Positions 1-8,843 of a stretch of DNA of 25,000 nucleotides are shown one piece after another. Numbering within the stretch: the first letter of the stretch is position 1; each line of letters starts with the position of its first letter. The DNA is taken from assembly GCA_964020155.1 (NCBI GenBank), contig OZ026547.1, forward strand, positions 200,001 through 225,000. Direction: 5' to 3'. The stretch comes from Chondrilla cf. caribensis. Its lineage: Eukaryota; Porifera; Demospongiae; Chondrillida; Chondrillidae. The notes below the pieces were generated by a model that made no database searches, was not told where the DNA came from, and saw only the letters and a program-made list of their open reading frames with translations. A program made the position numbers and the translations under genes.

Positions 1-250
1 ATATACTATATACATACATTAACACATGCACACACAGGTATATACAGTACATATATTAACACATATACACACACAGGTATATACATATATTACAAGGTGC
101 CTAGAATAGTAACCTCTGGCTAAAGGCCTCCCCATGCAGGATAAATAAGCTTTCCCATTTTATCCCATCCTATCCTATCATACTGTATGTATGTAATACG
201 TACAGTATAATAGGATATACATATATACTGTATGTATGTATGTAATACAA
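1..250. repeat. AT-rich low-complexity DNA with short direct repeats
   Basis: The first 95 bases contain a block ending in CACACACAGGTATATACA twice. TACTGTATGTATGTAATAC-like blocks occur near 181-199 and 226-248. A related string (ACAGGTATATACATATATTA) recurs at 7141, just outside the second copy of the duplicated gene segment. I see no coding signal here. Confidence 0.5.
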
Positions 251-354
251 AATGCATATAAATACTACTCAAAGGGCCTAAGTATGACATGAAAGGTTTA
301 GTTTCCTCACCTAGTAATAAATACCACTCAAACAGCAAAGTGGTCATATCATAA

Positions 355-604
355 GGCCATCTAGTGATTCTACATGACATTGTGTACATATACTGTGGAA
401 CCCCTCTTACAAACCTCTGAAATGTGGAAACCTCTATAATAAGGACACCGTTTTGTGTTCCAGTGTAGTACTGTAGTGTATTAAATGCCCTCTCTATTGA
501 GGAAACCTCTGTAATAAGGACTAAACTTAAGGTCCCAAAGTGTCCTTAATAGAGAGGTTCCACTGGCCATCTAGTGATTCTACATGACATTGTGTACATA
601 TAAT
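355..604. repeat. Foldback (MITE-like) element flanked by a 38-bp direct repeat
   Basis: The stretch 392-564 begins CTGTGGAACC and ends GAGAGGTTCCACTG, so its ends are inverted copies of GTGGAACC. Inside are two further copies of the motif GGAAACCTCTrTAATAAGGAC. The flank GGCCATCTAGTGATTCTACA continuing to GTACATATA is present on both sides (about 355-392 and 565-602). The CAGTnGAACCTC-type end resembles pogo/Tigger-like TIRs, but those duplicate only TA, so the 38-bp direct repeat needs a separate event such as tandem duplication. The same end motif recurs near 4343, 11534 and 19895-20430. Confidence 0.6.
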
Positions 605-771
605 ACTGTTATGTTCGTACATATAACTAGATACGAAATTGAACGAAGTGTACAATTTGATGAAAATGATAAAAAGGTCGATTATAATCGTGGATCTTCC
701 ATACCTCTATGATATAATATACATGAACATTTAGGGCAACTATAAATGGCGCAGATAATAATAATAAAATA

Positions 772-930
772 GGTCACGGTGGCGGGGTGGTCAGGTGACA
801 TGATTCTAGGCTCCAGGTTGTGGGTTCGAATCCTCCATTGGACAATTTTTTTTCCCTGAAAAAAAGAGCTCGCCTCCTGGTGGTCAGTTGCAATACTCTC
901 TACAAAGAACCGTAGGGGGGAGCTTTGCAT
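772..930 (+). mobile_element. tRNA-Leu-derived SINE-like element
   Basis: Bases 772-845 look like a degenerate tRNA. There is an A-box-like TGGCGGGGTGG at 780-790, an anticodon-arm region GATTCTAGGCTCC resembling tRNA-Leu(UAG), and a perfect B box GGTTCGAATCC at 823-833. The acceptor stem does not pair well and the long variable arm of tRNA-Leu is missing, so it is not a functional tRNA. The T run, A-rich stretch and following unique sequence to about 930 may be the SINE body. That end is a guess. An AAT-repeat lies just upstream. Confidence 0.6.
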
Positions 931-1299
931 TGGGACTCGCGACTGACCTCTCAGCTAGAATAGTGTCTTCTGCATTCACGGAGTGACCAAGTACACAGTA
1001 TCTGTGGAAAGTCCCTGTAAACCTGGCTATAGTAGGTTCTAACACTATAGTGGGCGACCTTTTGACCTTTGTAGGGGAGGACCTTTTTTCTATATAGACT
1101 GAGCGAGCGCAATACTGTAATAACTAATAGTATATAATTGATCATGATGAACTTAGGTTTTTATAGCCTCGAAGAGACACCCAAGTAATTTGAATATGGC
1201 CCGGTAGTGGTAGCCCCGTAAGTTTTTTAACTGGAATTACTTGTTTATATCATACCGACCTCATTAATTATTCAATTTTGAAATAATTCACTATTCTGT
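931..1299. other. Intergenic DNA, nothing recognised
   Basis: I see no exon, RNA gene or clear repeat in this stretch. Short open frames here lack splice context or family similarity. Confidence 0.5.
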
Positions 1300-1663
1300 A
1301 TACATAATATACGTACCATAATATTTCATGATGTTCATTGTGTAGAAAATTAAAGTGATACTTAAAGTATAAAACAAACAATTATAAGTGCGTGGATACC
1401 AGCATGTATAGCAGTGACGAAAAATATAAAATGGAATGACGCAAGTGCAAGTGGGAAAGCGGATGAATAGTAACAATTTGGAATGGAAACCATTCGGAAT
1501 ATGCACAAACTGTACACATTTATACGTGTATACATGTGCATGCATGTGTACTATAATACGCACATGTGTACATGCACAAAATTCCATGTGTAATGTTGCA
1601 TGCACGCAATAACAGACATGTAGAGTGGGGCACTTGAATCCAACATCAATTTTGATCGAGCAA

Positions 1664-1834
1664 TCACTGCTTCTTAATGATCAAGTTGAACTTCTGCTCA
1701 CAGTAAGTTTGCTTGTCGCTGCGAACTTTAAGGACTAGCTTCACCACCCCGCCCTCCAGGAGGGAGTATTTCCCGGAGGTGACTTGTATGTAGAACACGG
1801 ACGCCTTCCAACACCCATCGCACTCCACCATGTC
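1664..1834 (-). pseudogene. Duplicate of the terminal coding exon (UPA-like C-terminus)
   Basis: This is the same length as the terminal exon of the intact copy (57 codons including TGA at 1664-1666), with the acceptor AG retained. It starts [18 protein letters not shown] and ends QKFNLIIKKQ. Against 7536-7706 I count eleven codon differences. Nine are synonymous and two are conservative (Thr to Ser, Val to Ile). There are no frameshifts. Confidence 0.85.
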
Positions 1835-2110
1835 CTAAATGGAAATAAAATTTGGAATCAAATTGGGACCCAAAATTCAAAAAATGGACCAAATTTGGAA
1901 TCAACATTATCGCAGGAGATAGGGGGTAAACAAACACATACATTTGGCTCAGTAATGCTATGAGGTGCAAATTTTAGCTCCTTGGGTTTAGAAGACGACA
2001 ATTTAACACACCATAAAATGTAGAGGTGAAGACACAACTTAGCAACAATAACGTTTCCGCGGTCAACAAGAACATTATCAATAACAACAAAAACAAAATC
2101 AACAACACAC

Positions 2111-2266
2111 CTGCTCCAAAGTGCCAATGCTATACCCTCGTCCCTTGGCCTTTCCGATAGAGGCTATAACAGGTGCTGTCGTATCCAAGGGTAACTCCAA
2201 TCGGCATTCGTCTGAGGGTTTCACGCAGGAAGTGAATTCTTGTTTGTAGCAAAGAGCTTCAATCGT
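2111..2266 (-). pseudogene. Duplicate of exon 7, protein-identical to the intact copy
   Basis: These 52 codons start [11 protein letters not shown] and end GYSIGTLEQ, bounded by CTCTTCAG and a GTGTGT donor. The translation is identical to that of 8074-8229. Seven codons differ and all seven changes are synonymous. This is unexpected for a dead fragment. Confidence 0.85.
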
Positions 2267-2409
2267 CTGAAGAGAGAGAAGAATGAACAGGATTAAGCAA
2301 CATAAGGTCCTAATTGCCTGGGAAATACCTCAAGAACTGTTTGATTAGAGCTAGGGGCTTAGCGTTGGAACTAGCAGGGATGTACATGTACACTCACTCA
2401 CAATCACAC

Positions 2410-2416
2410 ACGCCCA

Positions 2417-2449
<33 letters not shown>

Positions 2450-2650
2450 TGCAAACAGACACACACACATGCAAAAACACATACACACAAACATGTAAAA
2501 CATGCACATAAATAAACACACGCAACATCCCCACCCACACTCACATACACCCCCACACGCAACATACACACACACACACACTCACATACAACATAAATAC
2601 ACACACACTCACATACAACATAAATACACACACACTCACATACAACATAA

Positions 2651-2725
<75 letters not shown>

Positions 2726-2748
2726 CACACCAACACACACACACTCAC
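2410..2748. repeat. (CA)n-rich intron of the duplicated segment
   Basis: Interrupted (CA)n with ACACTCACATACAACATAAAT repeated three times around 2579-2650. On the minus strand it lies directly after the GTGAGT donor of the exon 6 duplicate, as (GT)n. It is longer and differently arranged than its counterpart at 8345-8495. Confidence 0.9.
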
Positions 2749-3102
2749 TCTCTTGGCATCGTAGCAGTCTTCCACTAGATAGGCCACCACACAATGCTGG
2801 TTGGAGTGAGGGGAGTATTTGGTGAAGACCTTCAACTGATAGCACTTGACAGGTTGCAGGTCACGATAAACCTTAATCTTATTCATTCTGTCGGGAACGT
2901 TCCTTCTGCTGTGCTTGGGTGAAGTGAGCTATCAGCACAGCGAATTCCGTCCCTTCTGATCGTACTTGTGAGAGGTACAGCAGAGAGTGTGGGAATTTGA
3001 GTGTTATGGGATGATTGAATCTGATAGGCTGGTGGTTCCCGATCATTTCTCGTGATGGGGTCAGTTTGATCAAAGGAGTCACCGGAGAGAAAAATGGCAT
3101 TT
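2749..3102 (-). pseudogene. Fused exon 5/exon 6 remnant with out-of-frame junction
   Basis: The acceptor (TTACTTTTCAG) precedes the ZU5 second half ([13 protein letters not shown]... to ...KERSRQ). At about 2886 the sequence jumps directly into the exon 6 equivalent ([20 protein letters not shown]...DAKR) with its GTGAGT donor. The exon 5 frame reads ...RQNE-stop across the junction, while the exon 6 frame is shifted. In the exon 6 frame, upstream reading meets a TGA inside the exon 5 part, so a continuous protein is not possible. The ATG at 2884-2886 could only serve as an internal start. Confidence 0.8.
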
Positions 3103-3127
3103 CTGAAAAGTAAGTCAAAGTGATGTG

Positions 3128-3894
3128 ATGACATTTTGGTACATATTTTTTGATGTGTATGTACCGTCTTAAATATCCTACAACCTTGTTCCAAAAGAGG
3201 AGTGGTGTGAATAAATATTTACTTATTGTTTACCATATTTATGTTTCTTCTATTGACATAGTGCGCAGACCTGCCCAGACACTCGTACACACCCACTCAA
3301 CACACTGCATCAATCGACTGCCTGCGTCAATAAGATTACGGACTGATGTACATGTCCGAATACTTGTTTGCGGTTACATTTTTGAGTCAGCGTTGAACGT
3401 TCAAAAGTTCGTATAAACATTTCAAGAGGTTAGTGACACAGAATGTATGAAATGTAAACATTTATAAGGCATCTGTAAAGAGTATTAGCTTCTTTACATA
3501 TTTTAAACTCGAAAACATCCTTATTTACGTATGAGACGTAGAGTAACGTGGAATTTTGACTTAAACAGTTGACAGAATCCATTCTTTGAGCCTAGATATA
3601 ACTTAAATGGTGTTGAATTGGTACATTCTAATGAATTGTACTCAGATCTCATCATAACTTAGACATATATCACTTTGAACAGGTGTTTGAGACCATTCAT
3701 GTTTTAGGTTGATGTGCTGCCATTTTTTCTGAATAAACTACATAACATGTCATTTAGTCATTCACTACTGAGTGACATAGCCATGATACAATAATATTTA
3801 CGTACTCTCAACCACCAATAGGCAATGTTGCATGTACAGATCAACACATCAGTGTCTATTAACTGTGATCATCGAATGATACCAAAAAAGTAGT
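3128..3894. other. Intergenic DNA, nothing recognised
   Basis: AT-rich single-copy-looking sequence right of the duplication breakpoint. I find no exon continuing the duplicate upstream: no stretch ends in a phase-1 donor with ZU5-like or PH-like translation. Confidence 0.5.
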
Positions 3895-4082
3895 CCACTC
3901 CTGGTTAGTACACACCCCTGGTTAGCACACACTCCTGGTTAGTACACACTCCTGGTTAGTACACACTCCTGGTTAGCACACACTCCTGGTTAGTACACAC
4001 TCCTTGTTAGTACACACTTCTGGTTAGTACACACACTCCTGGTTCGTACACACTCCTGGTTAGTACACACTCCTGGTTAGCT
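3895..4082. repeat. Tandem repeat, about 17-18 bp unit
   Basis: About ten imperfect copies of TTAGTACACACTCCTGG, with variants TTAGCACACACTCC and TTCGTACACACTCC. Confidence 0.9.
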
Positions 4083-5140
4083 TGGAAGGATGACAAATTC
4101 TGTGTTCAATCTTTAACTTGGATAATTACATGCAAATTCTCATGTTGTGATTATGTCAAATATACTACATATATAGTTGAAAATCAGCAGATGAGTATTC
4201 AACAAATGGAGCAGGACTCACCCTACAACAACATCCTTATAACAACAGAACAAGGACCAAGGTACCCTACCCAGCTTGTTACAAGCACACTTGGACCACT
4301 TCTTTGCACAGGGCAGACTGAAGCTATGAGGTAACTGGAAACCAGCCAGTGTACTAGTGGAACCTCTTTCAGTAATAAAGGACACATTGAGACCATTTCA
4401 TCCACTGTAAATAGGTTGGCCACTTTCTGGAGGTAAAATGAATTACATCACTATAAACATGTTCCAAAATATGTATGTGTATGTACTACACCTATGTACA
4501 ATTGCATGGAAAATGTATAAGTGACAGAACCCCACTGCACCCCTCTCAAGTATAATATTATTATCTTCCAATGCAGATATCAACCTCCCATAGAAGAAGA
4601 AGGATTCAGGAAGCCCACTCAACTTGTCACTGCAGGGTGGATTTCTTATTGATCATGTCATTGACTTTATTGAGACTTGTCAATGAGCTTTGAAGAACAA
4701 ACCTGAGTGTTTTTCGCTTAATATTCTAGCTAATATCTTGAAATTGAGTTATATGATGTTGGCTTACCGGAATCCGAACATCTGCGCGGTTTTCGCAAGC
4801 GCGCTCTTTCTCACTGGCGATCGACCATCTTGTACGTTATGCACGATTCTTCTCCGAGAGCACGAAGCTTATCTTGATTGAGTATAAGGTCGAGTATCTA
4901 TGATTGATCTAACTTGAAATTTACGGTAAAACGTTGATGAGCTGTGAAGCCGAAGACTCCTATTCCAAATCTATAAAATCGAATTCACTCAAAGTGAGAC
5001 AAACATTAATAAATCACTAGACTGACTGGGAGTGAACTTGGGGGAGGAACCGGCTCGCCCGAATCAGTAGGCGTGTTTGCGCAAGCCTGCGGGACGGTCT
5101 AGCGGGACAGGCGTTTATTAAGGGCGCTTATATGGTGTTG
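4083..5140. other. Intergenic DNA with one MITE-end fragment
   Basis: Near 4343-4395 is AGTGGAACCTCTTTCAGTAA followed by AAAGGACACATTGAGACC, a relative of the foldback family at 392-564 and 11534. Around 4765-4876 there is a CpG-richer patch. It reads on the minus strand as an open stretch ending in CCG|GTAAGC, which could be the first exon of an unknown minus-strand transcript. I cannot support a protein there. Confidence 0.4.
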
Positions 5141-5149
5141 GAGTCAACT

Positions 5150-5226
5150 TAGTCTGGCTCGCTAGACCCAATTTCTCATTATCGCGCGGGGGCGAGAGTG
5201 AGAAATAGGGTCTAGCAACTATTGTC
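5150..5226 (+). repeat. Left TIR of the Mutator-like element
   Basis: Pairs with 5822-5902. Its own arms CTAGACCCAATTTCTCA and TGAGAAATAGGGTCTAG surround a GC-rich loop, so one terminus alone can form a stem-loop. Confidence 0.85.
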
Positions 5227-5323
5227 CATTGTCTAGGGCGTTTATAAGCAACAATGCGTACGGACGAAGGTGCGAGTTGTATTTTGGACGCTGGAACGAC
5301 TTCGATGAAGGGATACAACACGG

Positions 5324-5736
5324 ATGGCGCAGGGATTAGAGGCTAGTCATTTAGAAACAACATGCTGCGTCTGCGCTGCCGCTGACGTTCCGCGCAAGAC
5401 AAGGAGAAAGGTCTTTGAGGCACTCGCACTCACCGTTTTCGGGCGAAAACTGAACGAAATCAGCCAGATTTCTCTGAAACTGCCAGTCAACGCTATAATC
5501 ATAGTTTTTTCGAGCGTTGCAGTAATAAGGCTGCGAAAGTGGAGAGGTTGGAGACAGAGATAGCTGCTACAAGAAGTAGAATTGTACAGCTCGTCGATCA
5601 ACGCGTTCAGCGCTGGCAGCGTAGGAAGCGGATACTGTCGCCCTCTTTCAGAGGTACTGGGATCTCTCCAGCCAGCAAGAAGGTAACTCCAAGGCCAGAC
5701 GTCGTCTACACACTCTTCCACACGCCTATTCTTTAA
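5324..5736 (+). pseudogene. Open frames inside the Mutator-like element, possibly a captured gene fragment
   Basis: A first frame (5324-5563) begins MAQGLEASHLETTCCVCAAA and carries a CxxC-like start, then RKTRRKVFEALAL. From about 5505 a second frame reads FERCSNKAAKVERLETEIAA and then RSRIVQLVDQRVQRWQRRKR, ending at 5736. The two parts overlap in different frames, as expected from a frameshift or a lost splice junction. The pattern Cys-rich start, RR-basic segment, then C..C..K..KLE..I helix is reminiscent of N-terminal zinc-binding regions common in invertebrate nuclear or TE-associated proteins. I cannot name a family. It could be a Pack-MULE-like captured fragment or decayed element coding. 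Confidence 0.35.
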
Positions 5737-5821
5737 ACGCCCGCGGAGCGGCTAGTGCCAATTACTGGCTGTGTTATTTCAGTTGCCGGCGATTTCATTG
5801 GTCGAGCCGAGGTGTGAAATT

Positions 5822-5902
5822 GACAATAGTTGGTAGACCTCTTCCTCTCTCTACCGCGCCCACGCGCGGTAATGAGAGGTTGAGGTCTAGCGTGCCAGAC
5901 TA
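5822..5902 (-). repeat. Right TIR of the Mutator-like element
   Basis: Reverse complement of the left TIR with scattered mismatches. It has an equivalent internal hairpin, AGACCTCTTCCTCTC against GAGAGGTTGAGGTCT, around a GCGC-rich loop. Confidence 0.85.
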
Positions 5903-5911
5903 GAGTCAACT

Positions 5912-6434
5912 TGGAGCAGATCCAGCACCGTTCCTCCTTTATACATAATTTCCGACCACCAAATATTGGGCACTAGGGTTGGCTAGGCCAGACCATGGAT
6001 TCATATTCCCCTTTCCATGAATATACTATCCATGATCTATGTTGTGATCTGCAAGCGAATTACCGCTCAAGGGTGGGTAGTATGAGAGCCCTCCTAGCCC
6101 TTTGCCGACCGCTCAGCTGACTCGACGTGCTACTGACAAAAATGTACTTTAAAACTTGAAATAATATATTATAGCAATTGCATGCATAGAGAAATTTGAT
6201 TTGTAGCTACATGGATTTTCTGGAAGGACATTAGGTGCACTTACGATCACTGTACCACAAGTGCTATAGAAATTTTCCATTCTGCAGTCAAAATACCATC
6301 AAAAACTATACAATTCACACAAAATCATATTTATCCTCTCTCTGTTTATAAAAATGACTCTTGTTGCAATACATAATGGTCACAGTACCACAAATACTTG
6401 GAATAAAATCTGTACACAAAACACACTCTAGATG
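5912..6434. other. Intergenic DNA, nothing recognised
   Basis: No exon-like or repetitive structure is supported. A short open frame at 6082 (MRALLALCRPLS) stops at once and has no donor. Confidence 0.5.
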
Positions 6435-6495
6435 GTGAGCACTAGCTGGTGAGCACTAGCTGGTGGACGCTAGCTGGTGGACACTAGCTGGTGCA
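6430..6495. repeat. Short tandem repeat, 15-16 bp, just upstream of the S18 gene
   Basis: Four to five copies of GGTGAGCACTAGCT / GGTGGACACTAGCT end about 20 bases before the S18 start codon, so they occupy its promoter or 5' leader. Confidence 0.85.
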
Positions 6496-6515
6496 TATAC
6501 TTGTTTCAATACATC

Positions 6516-6968
6516 ATGCGCGGTATGACCGCGCTTACCAACTGGTTGTTTCGTGTCAACAATGATCTCATTCGCGGTTTACATCGCACACGCACACACA
6601 CGCGCCTGCTGACGTTGCTGCAGGATGTGCTGCTACTGAGGCAGTTTTTGTCTCCGAATGGGATGATATATTCCCGCAGACAGACAAGGATATGTCCAAA
6701 GATGCAGAATAAAGTAGCAAAAGCAATTAAAAGATCTAGGAAAATGGGTTAGTTGTGTGTGTGTGTGTGTGTGCATGTGTACGTCTATCTGTGTATGCAT
6801 ATATGTGTGTATGTGAGTGTACATGTTCATACATGTGCGTACATACATGGTATATGTTTGCATATGTACACATTCTTTGAAGAGTTGTTTTAAGTCAGTG
6901 TTTGTAAACATTCTACAGGTTTGTTGCCAAATTTCCCAAGGCCACAACTCACAGACAAACACAGCTAG
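6516..6968 (+). CDS. MRPS18: Mitochondrial ribosomal protein of the bS18 family (two exons, 93 aa)
   Basis: Exons 6516-6747 and 6919-6968, with donor G|GTTAGT, acceptor TTCTACAG and phase 1. The N-terminus MRGMTALTNWLFRV followed by R/T/H/L-rich sequence looks like a mitochondrial presequence. From residue about 42 the protein matches the S18 core: QDVLLLRQFLSPNGMIYSRR, then RICPKMQNKVAKAIKRSRKM, then GLLPNFPRPQ and a stop at 6966. The family pattern is D-x-LLxxF-x-P-x-G-x-I-x-x-R with a C-terminal KAIKRARxxGLLP, and it fits throughout. The GLLPN ending recalls the animal MRPS18A branch, but I cannot separate the A/B/C paralogues by eye. S18 binds small-subunit rRNA, while MRPS18A is a large-subunit component. 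An in-frame ATG at 6477 would add 13 residues and is less presequence-like. The second exon is what restores the GLLP end; without splicing the frame stops at 6750. Confidence 0.88.
6748..6918 (+). other. Intron of the S18 gene with (GT)n at its 5' end
   Basis: The intron is 171 nt and starts GTTAGTTGTGTGTGTGTG. The GT run begins within eight bases of the splice site. Confidence 0.8.
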
Positions 6969-7177
6969 CAACTGCCCTGTTAGCAGACATTTTGTTTTAA
7001 TTGTACTTCCATTTCATCACATTCTAAGCATGGCCAAGTTTTGCCAGATATTGCACGATTGCTATATATTGCACGATTGCTATATATACAACACCATGTA
7101 CTCTGCACACACAGTATACAACCTTGGGTGGTCTTTATGAACAGGTATATACATATATTATTCCATGTGTAATATTG

Positions 7178-7535
7178 CATACATAATATACATACCATAA
7201 TATTTCATGATGTTCATTGTGTAGAAAATCAAAGTGATACAGTATAAAACAAACAATTATAAGTGTGTGGATACCAGCATATATAGATAGCAGTGACAAA
7301 AAATATAAAATGTGATGTTGCAAGTGGGAAAGCGGATGAATAGTAACAATTTGGAATGGAAACCGTACAGAATATGCACAACTGTACACATATATACGCG
7401 TATACATGTGCATGCATGTGTACTGTAAAACGCACACGTGTACATGCACAAAATTCCATGTGTAATGTTGCATGCACGCAATAACAGACATGTAGAGTGG
7501 AGCACGTGAATCCAACATCAATTTTGATCGAGCTA
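7178..7535 (-). other. 3' flank/UTR of the PH-ZU5 gene
   Basis: Lies downstream of the TGA at 7536-7538 and is duplicated at 1300-1663 with small indels. I do not see a clear AATAAA on the minus strand within it. A copy of TTCCATGTGTAATATTGCAT just outside the left edge (7161) resembles TTCCATGTGTAATGTTGCAT at 7455. Confidence 0.5.
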
Positions 7536-8783
7536 TCACTGCTTCTTGATGACCAAGTTGAACTTCTGCTCACAGTAGGTTTGCTTGTCGCTACGAACTT
7601 TGAGAACGAGCTTCACCACCCCGCCCTCCAGAAGGGTGTACTTCCCGGAGGTGACTTGGATGTAGAACACGGACGCCTTCCAACACCCATCGCACTCCAC
7701 CATGTCCTGAATGGAAGCCGGAACGGGAATAAAATTTGGAATCGAATTGGGACCCATAATTCCAAAAAATGGACCAAATTTGGAACCAACATTATCACAG
7801 GAGATAAGGGGTGAACAAACACATACATTTGGCTCAGTAACGCCATCAGGTGCAAATTTTAGCTCCTTGGGTTTAGAAGATGACAATTTAACACACCATA
7901 GAAATGTAGGGGTGAAGACACAACTTAGCAACAATAAAGTTTCCGCAGTTAACAAGAATACTACTATCAATAACAATAAAAACGAAAACAACAACACACC
8001 TGCTCTAAAGTGCCAATGCACAGTCAACAAGAACACTACTGTCAATAACAACAAAACAAAAACAACAACACACCTGCTCTAAAGTCCCAATACTGTACCC
8101 TCGTCCCTTGGCCTTTCCGATAGAGGCTATAACAGGCGCTGTCGTATCCAAGGGCAACTCCAATCTGCATTCGTCTGAGGGTTTCACGCAGGAAGTGAAT
8201 TCTTGTTTGTAGCAAAGAGCTTCAATCGTCTGAAGAGAGAGAACAAGAAACAGGATGGAGGAACATAAGGTCCTAATTGCCTGGAAAGTACCTCAAGAAC
8301 TGTTTGATTTGAGCTAGGGACTGAGTGTTGGAACTAACAGGAACGTACACGTACACTCACTCACAATCACACATGACCAACACACACACACATGCAAACA
8401 GACACACACACATGCAAAAACACATACACACAAACATACAAAACACACACATGCAACACACACAAACACACACACACACACACACACACACTCACTCTCT
8501 TGGCATCGTAGTAGTCTTCCACTAGATAGGCCACCACACAATGCTGGTTGGAGTGAGGAGAGTATTTGGTGAAGACCTTCAACTGATAGCACTTGACAGG
8601 TTGCAGGTCATGATAGACCTTAATCTTATTCATTGACTCGGTCTCTGACAACCTGTAAACAAATAAATAAACAAGCACACAACACGATGCATTGGCTGGA
8701 GTCTTCTGTTCACCATGGTAACTAGCTATTTACAGTGAATAAACACTGCAGTCAATGTCTGTACAGGTACACACTCACCAGTA

Positions 8784-8843
<60 letters not shown>

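Larger units (their letters stand above)
1300..3127 (-). pseudogene. Partial duplicate of the 3' half of the PH-ZU5 gene (exons 5-8 only)
   Basis: This block aligns with 7178-9541 on the same strand: the 3' flank, terminal exon, intron, exon 7 equivalent, CA-rich intron, exon 6 and the start of exon 5. Homology stops at about 3127 (3' of AAGTAAGTCAAAGTGATGTG), so the PH domain, linker and first half of ZU5 are absent. A 662-bp deletion, equivalent to 8635-9296, fuses the front of exon 5 to the back of exon 6 out of frame, giving a TAA shortly after ...KERSRQNE. Splice sites and frames of the terminal exon and exon 7 are intact, and substitutions there are mostly synonymous. It may be a recent pseudogene, a gene fragment still expressed, or a copy kept similar by gene conversion. 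Confidence 0.85.
5150..5902. mobile_element. Mutator-like non-autonomous DNA transposon with long TIRs
   Basis: The left terminus 5150-5226 and right terminus 5822-5902 are imperfect inverted repeats of 77 and 81 bp. Both begin TAGTCTGGC(T/A)CGCTAGACC from the outside and end at CAACTATTGTC. The 9-bp sequence GAGTCAACT flanks both ends (5141-5149 and 5903-5911) and fits a target-site duplication. Long TIRs with a 9-bp duplication are typical of Mutator-like elements, while hAT elements give 8 bp and short TIRs. Each TIR also contains its own inverted repeat and could form a hairpin. No transposase is visible in the 753 bp. Confidence 0.8.
7536..8652 (-). other. Exons 6-8: UPA-like C-terminal domain
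   Basis: Exon 6 (8496-8652) gives [20 protein letters not shown]...; exon 7 (8074-8229) [14 protein letters not shown]...; exon 8 (7536-7706) DMVECDGCW...FNLVIKKQ and TGA. The order IxVYxD, then RLEL, then a final K(V/L)xxKVRxxxQ...F strand resembles UPA of UNC5/PIDD/ankyrin proteins, where ZU5 and UPA pack together. The match is by pattern only. A candidate extra exon (8299-8340, 42 nt, in frame) between exons 6 and 7 and another between 7 and 8 (about 7835-7873, starting ELKFAPDG) keep the frame but have weaker support. Confidence 0.6.

Noticed and set aside
772..845. Functional tRNA-Leu gene
   Set aside because: The acceptor stem does not pair and the long variable arm is missing, so a SINE head or pseudogene is more likely.
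2314..2886. Open frames of Thr-His or Cys-Val repeats
   Set aside because: (CA)n/(GT)n microsatellite translation. The same applies to the frames at 8735-9177, 9503-9770, 15064-15315, 15706-16161, 16590-16845 and 21746-22051.
4223..4423. 66-codon minus-strand open frame
   Set aside because: It overlaps a MITE-like fragment and has no splice partners or recognisable domain.
7835..7873. Extra exon reading [13 protein letters not shown] between exons 7 and 8
   Set aside because: Phases fit, but the acceptor is weak, and the duplicate shows three amino-acid changes and no synonymous ones, unlike neighbouring exons. Mentioned as an alternative only.
7862..8054. Hydrophobic Leu/Phe/Val-rich stretch in frame with the terminal exon, looking like membrane helices
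   Set aside because: It is T-rich intron 7 sequence. The corresponding interval in the duplicate has a frameshift, and a clean acceptor (TTCCATTCAG) lies at the exon start.
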